Assembly (NCBI GenBank): GCA_902806595.1
Contig: CADCXC010000010.1
Coordinates: 1,612,001 to 1,676,000, forward strand
Direction: 5' to 3'
DNA from: Pyrenopolyporus hunteri
Lineage: Eukaryota; Ascomycota; Sordariomycetes; Xylariales; Hypoxylaceae
DNA length: 64,000 bases
In this document: positions 1 through 11,873 of the stretch, one piece after another
Layout of the letters: every line of letters begins with the position of its first letter
Position numbering within the stretch: the stretch's first letter is position 1
Notes under the pieces: generated by a model
The model's input: only the letters and a program-made list of their open reading frames with translations
Told to the model about the DNA's origin: nothing
Databases searched by the model: none
Position numbers and translations under genes: made by a program

Positions 1-1818
1 AATTATAAAAATAATCGTAAAATTTATAAAAAATTAAAGTTCGAAAAGCTACGATTTTATATAAATAAATAAATAACGAAATCGTTTTTAATTTATTAAC
101 GGTTATTTAATAAAATGAAAATTCGTTTAATTATTTAAATGTATAATTATATAATTTATATTTAAAGTTTAATTTTATTATTCGATCGACGTTTATTATT
201 TTAATTAAATAAATAAATATTTTATTTATTTTTTTATTTATTATTTTATTATTTAAAAATAAAATTTTAAATTTTATTACTTTTACGGTTAAATCATTTA
301 TGTAGCTTTATATTATTAATATCGAATTAATTAAACTTTTTTATTATACGTTTTTATTTATTATCTCGAATATTTTAACGTATATTAATTTTTTAAAAGT
401 TTTTACGTTAAATATTAATAACGTCGATTACGATTTAATATATTATATTTATTATATAATAATCGATAATATTTAAATTATCGAAAACGACGTAAATTAT
501 TTTTATTTTAATATATTTAATAAAATAAACGATTTACGATTTATTCGATTTAATAATAATATTTTATTTAATAAAAAATATTAATTTTATATTTTTTAAC
601 TTTTCGACGATTTTATAAATATATTATAATTTATTAATATTATTTTTATTATTATTATTATATATTAATTATTAAATATAAATTTTTATTTAATTATTTT
701 AAATGTCAATTATTAAATATTCCTTTATAATAATTTATTTTTACTTTAATAAAACTTCGATATTTTATTTATTTTCGATTATAAAATTTAATATTTAAAG
801 ATAAAAAACGGGAAAATACGGTAAATCGCAACGAATATTACTAAATTACGTAAATTTTTACGGTTATAAATAAATTTATTTCGTTTTTAAAAATAAAAAT
901 CTTAATTCGATTATAATAAAATAAATATTTACGATTAAATAACGATGTTTTTTATATAAAATATTAATAATATTATTTTTTTTTATATTAATGTTTATAA
1001 TATATTCGACGCGAAAAAATTTATATTAATTTTTAAGTTAAAAAATAACGGTTACGTATTAATACTTTATGTATTTTATACGTTACGATTATTATATAAA
1101 TAAAAAATTCTATTTTATAATAAAAAAATTTATTAAATTTACGGTGTTAATTTTAAATATTTATTTATTCGATTTATATAAATTATTTTTAATAATAAAA
1201 TTACGCGATTTTTTAAATCTTCAAAAACGAAATAATTTATATTTTTTATTTTTTAAAATATTAATAATAACGATAATTTAACTATGAAAATTATAATTAT
1301 ATTTTTTATTATAAATATTCCTCGATTTTTTAAAAATAAACTTTTTATTTTTAAAAAACGTTTTTATTTTTAAATTAACAACCGTAATTACGATAATAAT
1401 AACGATTTTAACGACGTTAAAAATAAATTTTATTAATATTATTTTATTAATAAAAAAATTATAATTCGTTAAAATAATAAAAATTATAACTTTTTATTTA
1501 ACGATAATAATAATAATAACGAATTCGAAAAAAATCGTTTCGTAATTAAAAATAAAATACTTCGATTATTTAAATTAATTAATAATATTATAAATAATAA
1601 TAATAATATAAATAATAAAAATAATGACGTTAATTTAAAAATTTATAATATTAATTTAAAATAAATTATTTTTTTTAAATATATAAAATAATATTAAATT
1701 ATTAATACGATATAAATAATATAAATAATAAATATAAATACGTAAATAAATAATAATATATATAATAAAAATAAATACGATAATAATAATAATATAATAA
1801 TAATAATAATAACGACGA

Positions 1819-2095
1819 TAATTATAATTATTAAACGAATAAAAAATCGTTAATAAATAATTAAAAAATTATTATATAATTATATAATAAAAAATACGAA
1901 ATAAAGTAAATTAATTAAATTATATATATTTAAAAATTATAAATAAATTAATTTTATATTAATTAATATTTATATTTATTTTAAAAATATATGTTTTAAA
2001 TTTTCGTTACGTAAAATAACGAAGTATTTAATAAAAGTATATTTATTATTATTATTATTATAATAAATATTTTAATATAAAATTATATTATTATA
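1819..2095 (+). repeat. Inverted repeat A, left arm
   Basis: Read in reverse complement, 2597-2880 aligns along nearly the whole length of this arm, with shared anchors such as TAAAAAATCGTTAAT, ATAATAAAAAATACGAAA and TTTAATAAAAGTATATTTAT. Most differences are T/C or A/G, as expected for two copies eroded independently by C-to-T change. The spacer between the arms is about 500 bases and itself contains arm B. Confidence 0.7.
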
Positions 2096-2481
2096 ATAAC
2101 TTTAATATTTTATATTTATATTAATTTTTAAATCGTCGTTTATATCGTTATTTATATTATCGTTTATATTATTATTTTTAATATTTATTTTAATATACGA
2201 ATATATTTTATATAAAATTATTTAAATTACGTAACGACGTAATAAACCCCCGTGAAATATTTTATTTTAATTTTATTAATTTCGTAATATTACGAAACGA
2301 AATTTAAACATTAAAAATTAATTATATTAATTTTATAAAAAATTAAAAAAAAATTAAAAAATAACTCGAAAATTTATAGTTTAATATATATATAACGTAA
2401 TAAATTACTTCGTATTTTATTATTTTATAAAATTAAAATATAACGAAATTAATAAATTCGATAAAATTTAATATAATATAT

Positions 2482-2605
2482 AATATTAAAAATTAAAAAT
2501 TAAATTTTATTAATGTTATATATATATAAAGAAAAAAATTAAACCGCGATTTTATATATAAATTTTAACGGCGCATTCGGTCGAAATTTTAATATCGATA
2601 TAATA
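2482..2605 (+). repeat. Inverted repeat B, left arm
   Basis: Pairs in reverse complement with 2935-3082. Both arms contain AATATTAAAAATTAAAAAT and the GC-richer anchor ACCGCGATTTTATAT. The right arm has about 17 extra bases just before that anchor. One arm keeps GGCGCATTCGGTCG where the other reads GATATATTCGATTA, a direct view of C-to-T and G-to-A erosion. Confidence 0.65.
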
Positions 2606-2880
2606 ATGTAATTTAATATTAAAATATCTATTATAACGATAATAATAATAAATATACTTTTATTAAATGTTTTATTATTTTACGTAATAAAAATTTAAAA
2701 TATAAATTTTTAAAAAAAATATAAATATCGATTAATACGAAGTTAATTTATTTATAATTTTTATATATATATAATTTAATTAATTTTTTTTATTTTCGTA
2801 TTTTTTATTATATAATTATATAATAACTTTTCGATTATTAATTAACGATTTTTTATTTATTTAACATTAATTTATAATCG
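2597..2880 (-). repeat. Inverted repeat A, right arm
   Basis: Reverse-complement partner of 1819-2095. Its outer end, TATAATAACTTTTCGATTAT, is repeated directly about 65 bases downstream, so short direct duplications are layered on the inverted pair. It abuts the left arm of repeat B. Confidence 0.7.
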
Positions 2881-2934
2881 TATAATAACTTTTCGATTAT
2901 TAATTAATAATTTATTATAGTTTAATATAATAAA

Positions 2935-3082
2935 TTTAACTTTATTAAATAATCGACATTAAATTTTTAATCGAATATATCGTTAAAGTTTAAATATAAA
3001 ATCGCGGTTTTTTAAATCGTAATTTAATTTTTTCTTTTTTTTTTTTATAATATTAACGAAATTTTATTTTTAATTTTTAATA
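2935..3082 (-). repeat. Inverted repeat B, right arm
   Basis: Reverse-complement partner of 2482-2605, with the same ordered anchors plus a short poly-A/T tract insertion. Confidence 0.65.
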
Positions 3083-4722
3083 TTTCACGTCGTATTACGA
3101 CTTTTTATCTACTTAATAATCGATTATTTAATAAAATTAAATTAATTATATTAAATCGTAATATTTATTATTTATTAATTTAATTAACTTTTATAAAAAA
3201 AATATTAAAATATAATAAATTAAATTTTATATTTTTAAATTTATAATATATATAATTATAATAAGAATAATTATTTTTAAAATATATTTCGAAACTATTA
3301 AAAATTTATTTTAAATTTAACTTTTTTTTTAAAAAAATTAAACGAATTTATTTAAATTTTAAAACGATTATATCGTAAATTTTAACCTTATAAATTATAT
3401 TATACATTTAACGAAAAAACGTAAGTTATATTAAATAAATTTTAATTAATTAATTAATCATTTAAATACGTCGTTTATTTATTTTTTTTTTAATTTATTT
3501 TTTTATAATAATATTTATTAATTTTTAATAAAAATATATTTAATAAATATTATTATATAATATTTAATTTTATAATTATATATTTATATTATTTTAAAAT
3601 ATAATATATTAATTATTATATTTTAATATTTTTTTTATAAAAAAACGATTTAATTAATAAATAATGTAAAAAATTATTTATATTATAAATAATTTTTTTA
3701 TTTAAAAAAATTAATTATTTAACTTTTAATTCGATTATATTATAACTACGTAATTTCGTAAATTAATATTATTTTTTATAAGTTAACTTTTATTAATTAT
3801 AAAATTTCGAATATAATATTATATTTTTTTAATTTAATGTTAATTAATTTTAACGAAAAAAATTTAATAACAAATACGACGTTATTTATAATTAATTTTA
3901 ATAATAAAAGTATTTTTCTTTTTAAAAAAAACGTTATTAATTAAATTTATATTAAATAATGTAATTTTATTTTAATTTTATTAAAAGGAAAATATTTATT
4001 ATTATTTTAAATTTAAATTTAATAACGCGGCGTAAATTGTAATATTTCGATTATAATATTTAAAATAACGATAATATTCCCGCTTTTTTTCTTCGAAATT
4101 TTTAATTTTATATTAAACGAAAATAATAAAACAAATAAACTTTAATAATTATTAATTAAATTAAATAATTATTTAATTTACTATAATTTTAAATATATAA
4201 AAATATAATTAAATACGTATATTAATTTAAACATAAATATTTTTTATAACTTTTATATTTTTATTAATAAATTTTAAAAATTATTAATAATAAATCGAAA
4301 AAAAAATTATTAAATAATTTATAAATAATAATATTTTTTTATTATTATAAATTATTCGTTTAATTTTTAATATATAATTATTATAAAATTTTTTTATTAA
4401 TTATATTTTATAATATACGATTAATTAATATAATAAAATTAAATATTCGAATTATTTTTCGAAATTTAAAATTTAAATTTAAACATATATTTAATAAAAT
4501 ACTTATTATTTTTATAAACGTCGATCGCGTTTATATAATTATTTTTAATAATAAAAATAAATGTAAATAAATTCGATTTAAATAATTATATTAAATTAAT
4601 AAAATTACAAAGCGATGATTTTTTTATAAATTTAATTTCGTTAATAAAAATAAAATTATTATTTTAAATACATTTTTTTTACGATTATTATTAAAATTAA
4701 TTAAATTTTTACATTTTTTAAA

Positions 4723-4883
4723 TTTTAATTTATAATAAATTAAATTTATAAAAATTCGATTTTTTTTTAAAAAATAATTAATATCGAAATTATTATCGAT
4801 ATATTCGTTATTATTAAAATCGAATCGATTTTTATATTTTTCGAATTTTAATTTATAATAAATTAAATTTATAAAAATTCGAT
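4723..4883 (+). repeat. Direct duplication, 123-bp period
   Basis: A 38-base block beginning TTTTAATTTATAATAAATTA and ending AAAAATTCGAT occurs at 4723-4760 and again at 4846-4883, identical by eye. Sequence after both copies remains similar (poly-T, then an AATATCGAAA-like word), so the duplicated unit is probably larger than the 38 identical bases. Confidence 0.7.
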
Positions 4884-5040
4884 GTTTTTTTAAAATATCG
4901 TTAATATCGAAAATATTTACGTTATTAACTTCGTTATTAAATTAATTATCGTTTTTATTACCGTTTTTATTATTTTTTATATTATTATTATCGTTATTAT
5001 TTTTATTATTATTTTTATTATTATTTTTATTATTTTTTTT

Positions 5041-5145
5041 GTCGCTTTTTTCGTCGTTTTTTTTATTACCTTTTCGTCGCTTTTTCGTCGCCTTTTCGTC
5101 GCCTTTTCGTCGTTTTTTCGTCGTTTTTCGTCGTTTTTCGTTATT
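5041..5145 (+). repeat. Eroded CGTCG minisatellite
   Basis: About eight imperfect units of 9-11 bases built as T(4-6)CGTCG(C), for example TTTTCGTCGC followed by TTTTTCGTCG. It is preceded by a TTATTATTT simple-sequence stretch. This is the densest CpG island of the AT-rich block. Confidence 0.75.
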
Positions 5146-7100
5146 TTTTTATCGTTATTTTATCGTTTATTAATATTATTTTTAAATTATTTAATTTACG
5201 TTTTTATTAAACGATAACTTAAATTACGATTTAAATTTAAACGATTTAATATTTTTATTCGATCGTATTTAATATTTATTATTAATAAAAACATTAATAT
5301 TTTTTAATTTTATAAATATATTTATATTTTTCGAAATAATATTATATATTTTAAAAATTTTAACATATTTTTATATAAAATTAATATATAATAAATATTA
5401 AAAAAACTTTAAATAAATTAAATTAAATAATACGCGAAAAAATATTATAAAAAATTTAATTATCGATTATAATAATTAATAAAATACTTTTAATTAATAT
5501 AATTATTATTAAATAATTAAAATTATTATAACTTATAAATATTATACGTTTTAAAAATATAAAAATATTTTTAAATCGTAAATATAATATAAATTATAAC
5601 GAAAAAAATTTTATTATATTATTTATTTCGATTAAAATCGTAATTTATTTAATTTAATATATATAAACGTATATCGTTTTACGTAAATTAATATTTAATT
5701 TTTTTCGTAAAAATACGTAATATTTATCGATAAAATAAATATTTTCGATTAAATAATAATTTATAAATTTTATTATTTACGGAAAATTTAAATGTTTTAA
5801 AAATTTAAATATTTTTAATAATTTATTTTTTTAAATACATTTAATTTTCGAAAAATATAATAATTAAATAATTATATTTATTAAAATTTATTAAAATAAT
5901 TATTAATAAAAAAAATATAATAATAAAAATATATATATACGTTCGATATTTCCTTAAATTTATATTTTTAATTATATAAATAAAAATAATAAAAAAATTT
6001 TTAAACTATTTTTTAAATTTTTTTAACAATAAAAGTTTTTTTAATAATTTAAACGATTTAAACACTTAAAAGAATATTTTTTATTTTATAAAATTAAATT
6101 ATTTTTAATTAAATTAATACGGTTATTTTTTTTTCGATTTTTAAATAAATATAAATTATTCGAAAAAATATTTTTTTTTAATTTTTCGTTATTACGTTAA
6201 TAATTTTTAATTACGATATAATAAATATAATATATTAAATAATATAAAATGTTTTCGTTATTTAAATCGTTAAAATATAATAATAAACCGTAATTATATT
6301 TATAATTTAAATAAAAAATTTCGATTTTTAAAATAATTTAATTATACGAAAAATTTAATAATATAATTTTTTTAAAAATATTTATATTTAAATATTTAAA
6401 TTTATTAATTTCGACGTTATATATCGATAAAATCGACTTATCGATTAAAAATATTAAATTAATAATTAAAAATAATATACCGTTAATTAAATATAATAAA
6501 TTATTAATTAAAAACGATAAATTATTTAATAAAAAAAACGAATTAAATTTTTTTATAATCGTATTAAATAATAAAATATTTTTATTTTTTTTTTTTTTTT
6601 CGATAATATATCGCGTACGTTAAATCGTAAAATTTAAATTTAATTACGTCGTAAATTTAAAAATATATAAAATTATTTCTAATAATAATTAATTAATAAT
6701 TTTATTATTTTATTTAAATATTTAAATAAATATTTAATTTAATTAATATCCTTTAATATTATATAATTAAATAAAAATATACGTTAAATTATATATGTAG
6801 TTTTAATAATTAAAAGTATAGTGTGTCGCATTATATGTTAAATAATACGGTAAAATAAAAATGAATGGCGGTTTAACGGTTTCTAAGACTTTGTTTAACT
6901 TAACGATAAGTACCTGTCTGTAAGGATCGTAGGGATCGTAGGGATCACTCCGGAGCTCCGGTTCAGTGGCTTGCGTTACGTAAGTACCTATCTACAGGGT
7001 ATCTTCTAGGGCTCTTATCGCCTGTAAATACATGCGTGTAACCCTACCTAACGTCTTTATCTACATATCGACGACACACCATCCATCCACCGCCCACGCC

Positions 7101-7954
7101 ATGTCCAGCAACGAGAACACGCCTCTGCTGAACCCCTCGACAACCAGCACTACCAGCACTCCCCGCCGCTCGCGAAACAACATGTTCTGGACCCTCGCCT
7201 GCCTGTACGGCGCGTCCGCCGTCGGGCTCGGCGCCTTCGGTGCCCACGGGCTCAAGAAAATCGTCACGGACCCGGCGCGGATCGCCAACTTCGCGACCGC
7301 CGCGCACTACCAGGTCGGTCTTCTCTTCCTCCCTTTCTCCTATCTATTCCCTATCGCGCCCTACCGTAGATATCGGGTCTGCATACCCACCTAAGTAAAC
7401 GATGAACCAACTCAACTAACCGGGACCCCGCCCCTCGAAACAGCTCGTCCACTCCGTCGCCCTGCTCGTCGCCGCGCAGAACCAGAACCCCGTCTCAGGC
7501 GCGCTGTTCACGGCAGGCATGACATTCTTCAGCGGGAGCTTGTACGCGCTGGTGCTGGACCCGGCGCGCTTCCGGTTCCTGGGGCCCGTGACGCCGCTCG
7601 GTGGGCTATGTTGTACGTGCTTCCCCCCCTCCCCCTTGCGTTCCATACCCGTTCCATACCCGTCCCCATTCCCGTTACCATTGTCGTTGTCATTGCCATC
7701 CCAGCCCGCCCCTCTTCCCATGCCCCATCTCCACTCAATCTCTTTTCTTATAGCCTTTACCATTGCATACGCCTACATATTGTGCATACCTACCTATGTA
7801 TGTGCATATATAACGGCAATCGCCTTGCAGGGGCCGCCTGTTTTTACTCTGTTGATACTAGATCCGTCCACCCTACCCTTGTACGCTCGCTAACGCCCCG
7901 TCTACTTACACGCGAGCAGTGATCGGCGGCTGGGCTGCGCTCGCTCTGAAGTGA
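7101..7954 (+). CDS. DUF423/TMEM256-like small membrane protein
   Basis: Small integral membrane protein of the DUF423 (TMEM256, bacterial YgdD) family; its biochemical role is not established. Exons by eye: 7101-7313, 7444-7612 and 7920-7954, giving 138 residues. Introns are 130 and 307 nt, with donors GTCGGT and GTACGT and a CTAAC branch point in the first. The family signatures fall in order: GAFGAHGLK near residues 46-54, AAHYQLVHSVALL across the first splice, and GPVTPLGGL followed by IGGWAALAL at the C-terminus, which only the second splice brings together. About four hydrophobic segments are expected. An in-frame upstream ATG at 7032 would add 23 residues; the ATG at 7101 was preferred because MSSNENTPLL is a normal fungal N-terminus. 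It lies only about 250 bases from the AT-rich block. Confidence 0.85.
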
Positions 7955-8636
7955 AGAAGGGGGGCCAGTGCCCCCGCCCAATACGAACCGTATGAGGGAA
8001 CTCGCCAGAAGCTCGGAGGTCACCTCCCTTGTCGAGGCGCTGTATACCCGATTCCGTCTGAATGGGAGATGTGGATCGCCCGCGCAAGGGGGTATTTCCG
8101 TTGTAGATAGAACTGCCGCCTCCATATAATAGATAGCATCGCCACTTTGTAATTATATCTAGGCATGTAAGGTACCTAGGTAGGGCGTAGCTTATCGTCG
8201 CTACTCACTCCACTTACCAATTCCCGAGAAAGCCTTGATATTATCGGTGTGCGGCTCTGCAGGGATGTCATATAACTTACCCGTTAACCTAGCAGGGTGT
8301 GTTAACGCATCGAATACCCGTGGAACGTTTTTATTCATTATGCTAGGCTATCCTCAATGATTAACTAAGTAGAGTAATAAGCATAGCAGACAACCCCCCA
8401 GTGAAGCCAGAACACCTCGATATTGGTATCTTCTCGTTACAATGATATAAGTAATCAAGCCAAAGTCCGTCGTCACCTCCCCTTATTCCGGCAGAAGCTC
8501 ACCGATGAGCCTATGATGGTATTGTATGTACCAACGCGTTGGTACCGTACGCCGTACGTCCCTCGTCCGTATTATACGTTCCTTCGCCTCGGCTACGCTT
8601 CCACTTTGTTTCACAGCTCCCTTGGGGCTTTGCTAC
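7955..8636. other. Convergent intergenic region
   Basis: The 3' flanks of the DUF423 gene and of the Kap120 gene meet here. Apart from a GGTACCTAGGTAGGG palindrome-type motif at 8171-8185 I see no feature; the short ORFs present lack coding character. Confidence 0.6.
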
Positions 8637-11600
8637 TCACTCGACGCTAGGCCCATTGTTAAATAGCGACATTAAAGCTTGAAAGCCAGACAGAACATCC
8701 TTATCAACGTTGACTGCCCAGTTGTCCTGGAAGGCCTGTTCGCCGCCAGCTCTCTGAACTAGGTCGCTCAGTCTCTCTTTCACGAAGTGAAGAGAGTTCA
8801 CTGTTTTTACCGGGTCCGTAGCATACAAGGCCCGGTCCCTCACGTCCTTTGGTGTGTCCCATTCATTCGGTCCTAGCTCACAATTCAGAACTAGGTAATC
8901 CTGGCCGAGCTCCTCGGGTTCCATGTTCAAAATCTGGCGCAAGACACTCGTCCACATTGAGAAGAAGTCTTGTAGTTTCACCAGGACAAGGTCTTGCATG
9001 GGTTGGGGAGCTCCAGAAGCCGCGTAAGGCCAAGAAGATTGAGTTTGTGCCGTCCCCAGTCTGATATACTGTCGAACGAGGCCAAACCACTCTGCACTTA
9101 GCCAATTCCAGACATGATCAAGGGGGCCGAGCGAGGCAAGTACCTCTACGAACGTGGCTGGGTCCATGACGGCTACTCGAGAGAGGATCACAAAATAATC
9201 CCCGAGCGTGAGAGGGCCCACACGGCTCTTCTTTCCCTTAGGTCCGGATGTCTGGTGAGCTTCAAAAGAATCGTGTATGTCTTCGAAGATGGTAGTAAGG
9301 AAGCCCGTGCTCATCATGTCTTGGATTACCACTTGCAGTCCAGGCGTGCCACCGATTTCGCCGGATAATCGTATCAGCAATTCAGTATATTTCACGGTGA
9401 CGCCCGACTGCTCGCGATTCCTGGTTCCAAGCGCGGTCGAGAGCGCGGCGATAGTTGGTCTCCTGCGTCGATCTTCCAGAATTGCCTCTGGTGCAAGGGT
9501 AATATAGTAGCCGAGAATGCTTATATAAGTGAAAGCATGCTCATTTTGCTTCGTGAGGTGACTAATGGCTGTGTCTACAAGACTGATAAGTCCCGGCGAC
9601 AGGGGAGGTTGACTTTGTTGAAGGAGATTCGACCACAGCTCTAGAGCTTCTTCAATAAGGTAGACGTAGAGCTCGGTACCTTCCTGCGTCCCCTCGGAAA
9701 TTAGAGGTAGAATCATGGATTCGTATCGTTGCGACTCTGTCTTCATGGACGTCACCAACGTCTGTATGATTGTTAGGACAGCCTGCTTCATCATGAAACC
9801 AAGGCTACCCGCAGACTCCCAGATGCCGGGTACCGCATTCATTATCATGTCGCCGAACTCGGTTATGCTCATTTCCATGCGTAGTATGAGACCTCGTATT
9901 GACTCAAGTATTGCCAGCTTAGTCTCGTCGACCTCTGCCTCATGGAACAGATCAAGGAGCCGTTTGAGCACATCAGAGGCATACTCCATGAATAGTTTTG
10001 TACTGAAGCCAAATTCGTGGAAGACATCCTTGAGTTGCCGTGCAGCCGTGATTCGAACGACAATGTCGTTGCATTCGTCCTTAGGGTTAAGGAAATGTCG
10101 GAATATCTCATAAATTAACCGACGGCTGTCATCTGATGCTTTGACGAGTATCCACTGGCTCAGAAGAATAGCAATCCTACGTCTGAGGACCCGACACATC
10201 GGTCCAGTTAGTTGAGCATCGTCCGCTATGGTTGTCTTCAGCATGCCATCAAAATCAAAGTCCTCGCAAACGAGAGGGGCAGCTAGTCCCATAGCTGTAT
10301 ACACGGCCTCCTTGGTGACGATATCGGCTTGCTGCTCCTTAATGGTGCCGAAGTACGATATGAGGGGTCGTAAGAGCAAGTGTTTATAGTGCGTGAGGAG
10401 ATCCAGAAATAACTTCTCCGCGCACGGCCTTACCTGCCATTCGTAGGCGTTGCCTTGGCTTTCTTCTTGCTCTTCCCATTCCTGGGGATCGTCATCCCAT
10501 GCGTCTAGGTCCGCTTTGCGGAAAATGAAAAGGTGGGTGATGAGGAGATTAGCAATTTGAGTGACAACCTCATCCCTGAGCAACTCGGTGCCAAGGAATT
10601 TGACCGCTTGCCGTTGTTCTTCCAGGATCTCTTTTGAACGATAGCGGATTGACTGTTGGGGATAGTGGACTATCCTCACACATGCTCTTAGCAGAAGCAG
10701 CCCTTTCAAGGCAAGCTTCTCAAGAAGGGGTCCCTCGGCCTTAGCTCTAGATCCACCCGATGTTGAGGTATCTTGCCGTATCCCGTCTGATTTGTGATAC
10801 ACCTCCGCAAACTTGGCAGTAAGGTCCCAGTACGCACGGACAAGATCGAGAGAGTTTGGAAGTAAGGCAAAGCTTGCAGGGTGATGTTCGGCCATCTCGA
10901 GATGGAGTTTCGTGAACTGCATAAGATGCTTTCCTAGCAGGTCGGTGTATCTTGCTACCTTTTCTGAGCCGCTATTGATAAAATTGAGAAGCTGCGCAAA
11001 TTGAGTCTGAGAAAAAGCCCAGACTTGCTGGACGGTTTTGTCCTTATGCGGATACTCGTAACCAACAAGCAGGAGTCGGCGGAGGCTTTTGATGGCATTG
11101 AGGCTATTCTCCATTGCCAACAAAGCCGTGTCTCCGTCGTCGTCGTCGTAATTACGATCACGGCTTAAGAAAGCTATCCACTGGCTGGTCTTGGCATCAT
11201 AAACTTCGCAAAGAATGTATACTAGCTCTGGTGTGACGGACTGGAGTGCCGTTTGCGACTTGCGTAGACGCGCTGTACCAAGCTCCTTCACTATCCGAAG
11301 GAGTATCGTCAAAGCTCCCGAGAGTTCAATCTGGTCGGCGTCCTTAGTAGCTCTAAGGATCTTGGTAAGGTCGCTCAGGGGTGTGGTCCAGGCCGTGGGG
11401 AAGTCGATGCGGACTACCTTCGCAATGGCTAAGGCATTATGCAGTGCGAGTTGCTTGTCGAACTCGCCGATGGTTCCTTGGAAGAGCCTCCCTCGTATTG
11501 CTTCCTTCGCGGCCTTCGGGATGGCGTTTTGGACATTATACAGTCGCCAGAATCGGTCGATGCCATTCTTGAGCTGAATGATAGCTTGAAATCTAACGTC

Positions 11601-11873
11601 CAAGGACAGACTCCTTTCAAGGTATACTGACTGTTAGGAGAGACATAGTTAGCGCCATATGGCCTTGCACGAATCCTAACATTCTGGGGTCGGGGGTATA
11701 TGGCGCACCTGTAGAGTCGGGTAATAGTCTGGGTCTTTCTCCCAAGCTACGAGTTGTTGGCCAGCAGCCTGACGAATACTGTTATCGTGAGACGATGCCG
11801 CTAGGAGGGTGCGACGAAGCTCGTGAAAGTCCAAGGGCGTTGCCGCACCTGGAGCCTCGATAGAGAAGTTCAT
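8637..11873 (-). CDS. kap120: Importin-beta family karyopherin, Kap120/importin-11 type
   Basis: Nuclear transport receptor built of HEAT repeats, working at the nuclear pore with Ran-GTP; yeast Kap120 carries ribosome-assembly and other cargo. Exon 1 is 11709-11873 (55 codons) and exon 2 is 8637-11630, giving 1,052 residues, the usual length for the family. The 78-nt intron (11631-11708) starts GTGCGC and ends CTAACAG. Joining the exons creates the importin-beta N-terminal signature: a QQLVAWEKDPDYYPTLQ helix followed by VRFQAIIQLKNGIDRFWR, the best recognition motif of this subfamily. The acidic run DAWDDDPQEWEEQEES in the middle also matches importin-11/Kap120 proteins. The start is the first ATG in frame. 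Cargo cannot be read from sequence. Confidence 0.9.

Larger units (their letters stand above)
1..6850. repeat. Extremely AT-rich, RIP-like mutated repeat block
   Basis: Continuous A/T-dominated DNA without a credible gene; the only ORF of note, at 1069-1281, is a Phe/Ile/Lys/Asn-rich artefact of base composition. By hand count the first 600 bases hold about 33 C and 36 G (about 12% GC), and about 26 of the 33 C are in CpG, with about 6 CpT, 1 CpA and no CpC. In fungi such blocks usually come from transposons hit by RIP, which converts C to T in repeats. That origin is inferred from composition and from internal repeats; no transposon protein or terminal repeat can be read. Rare C-rich survivors occur at 2247-2252 and 4079-4083. 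The block ends between about 6,840 and 6,900. Confidence 0.85.

Noticed and set aside
1069..1281. 70-codon ORF in the AT-rich block
   Set aside because: Phe/Ile/Lys/Leu/Tyr-only translation of A/T-rich DNA in a mutated repeat.
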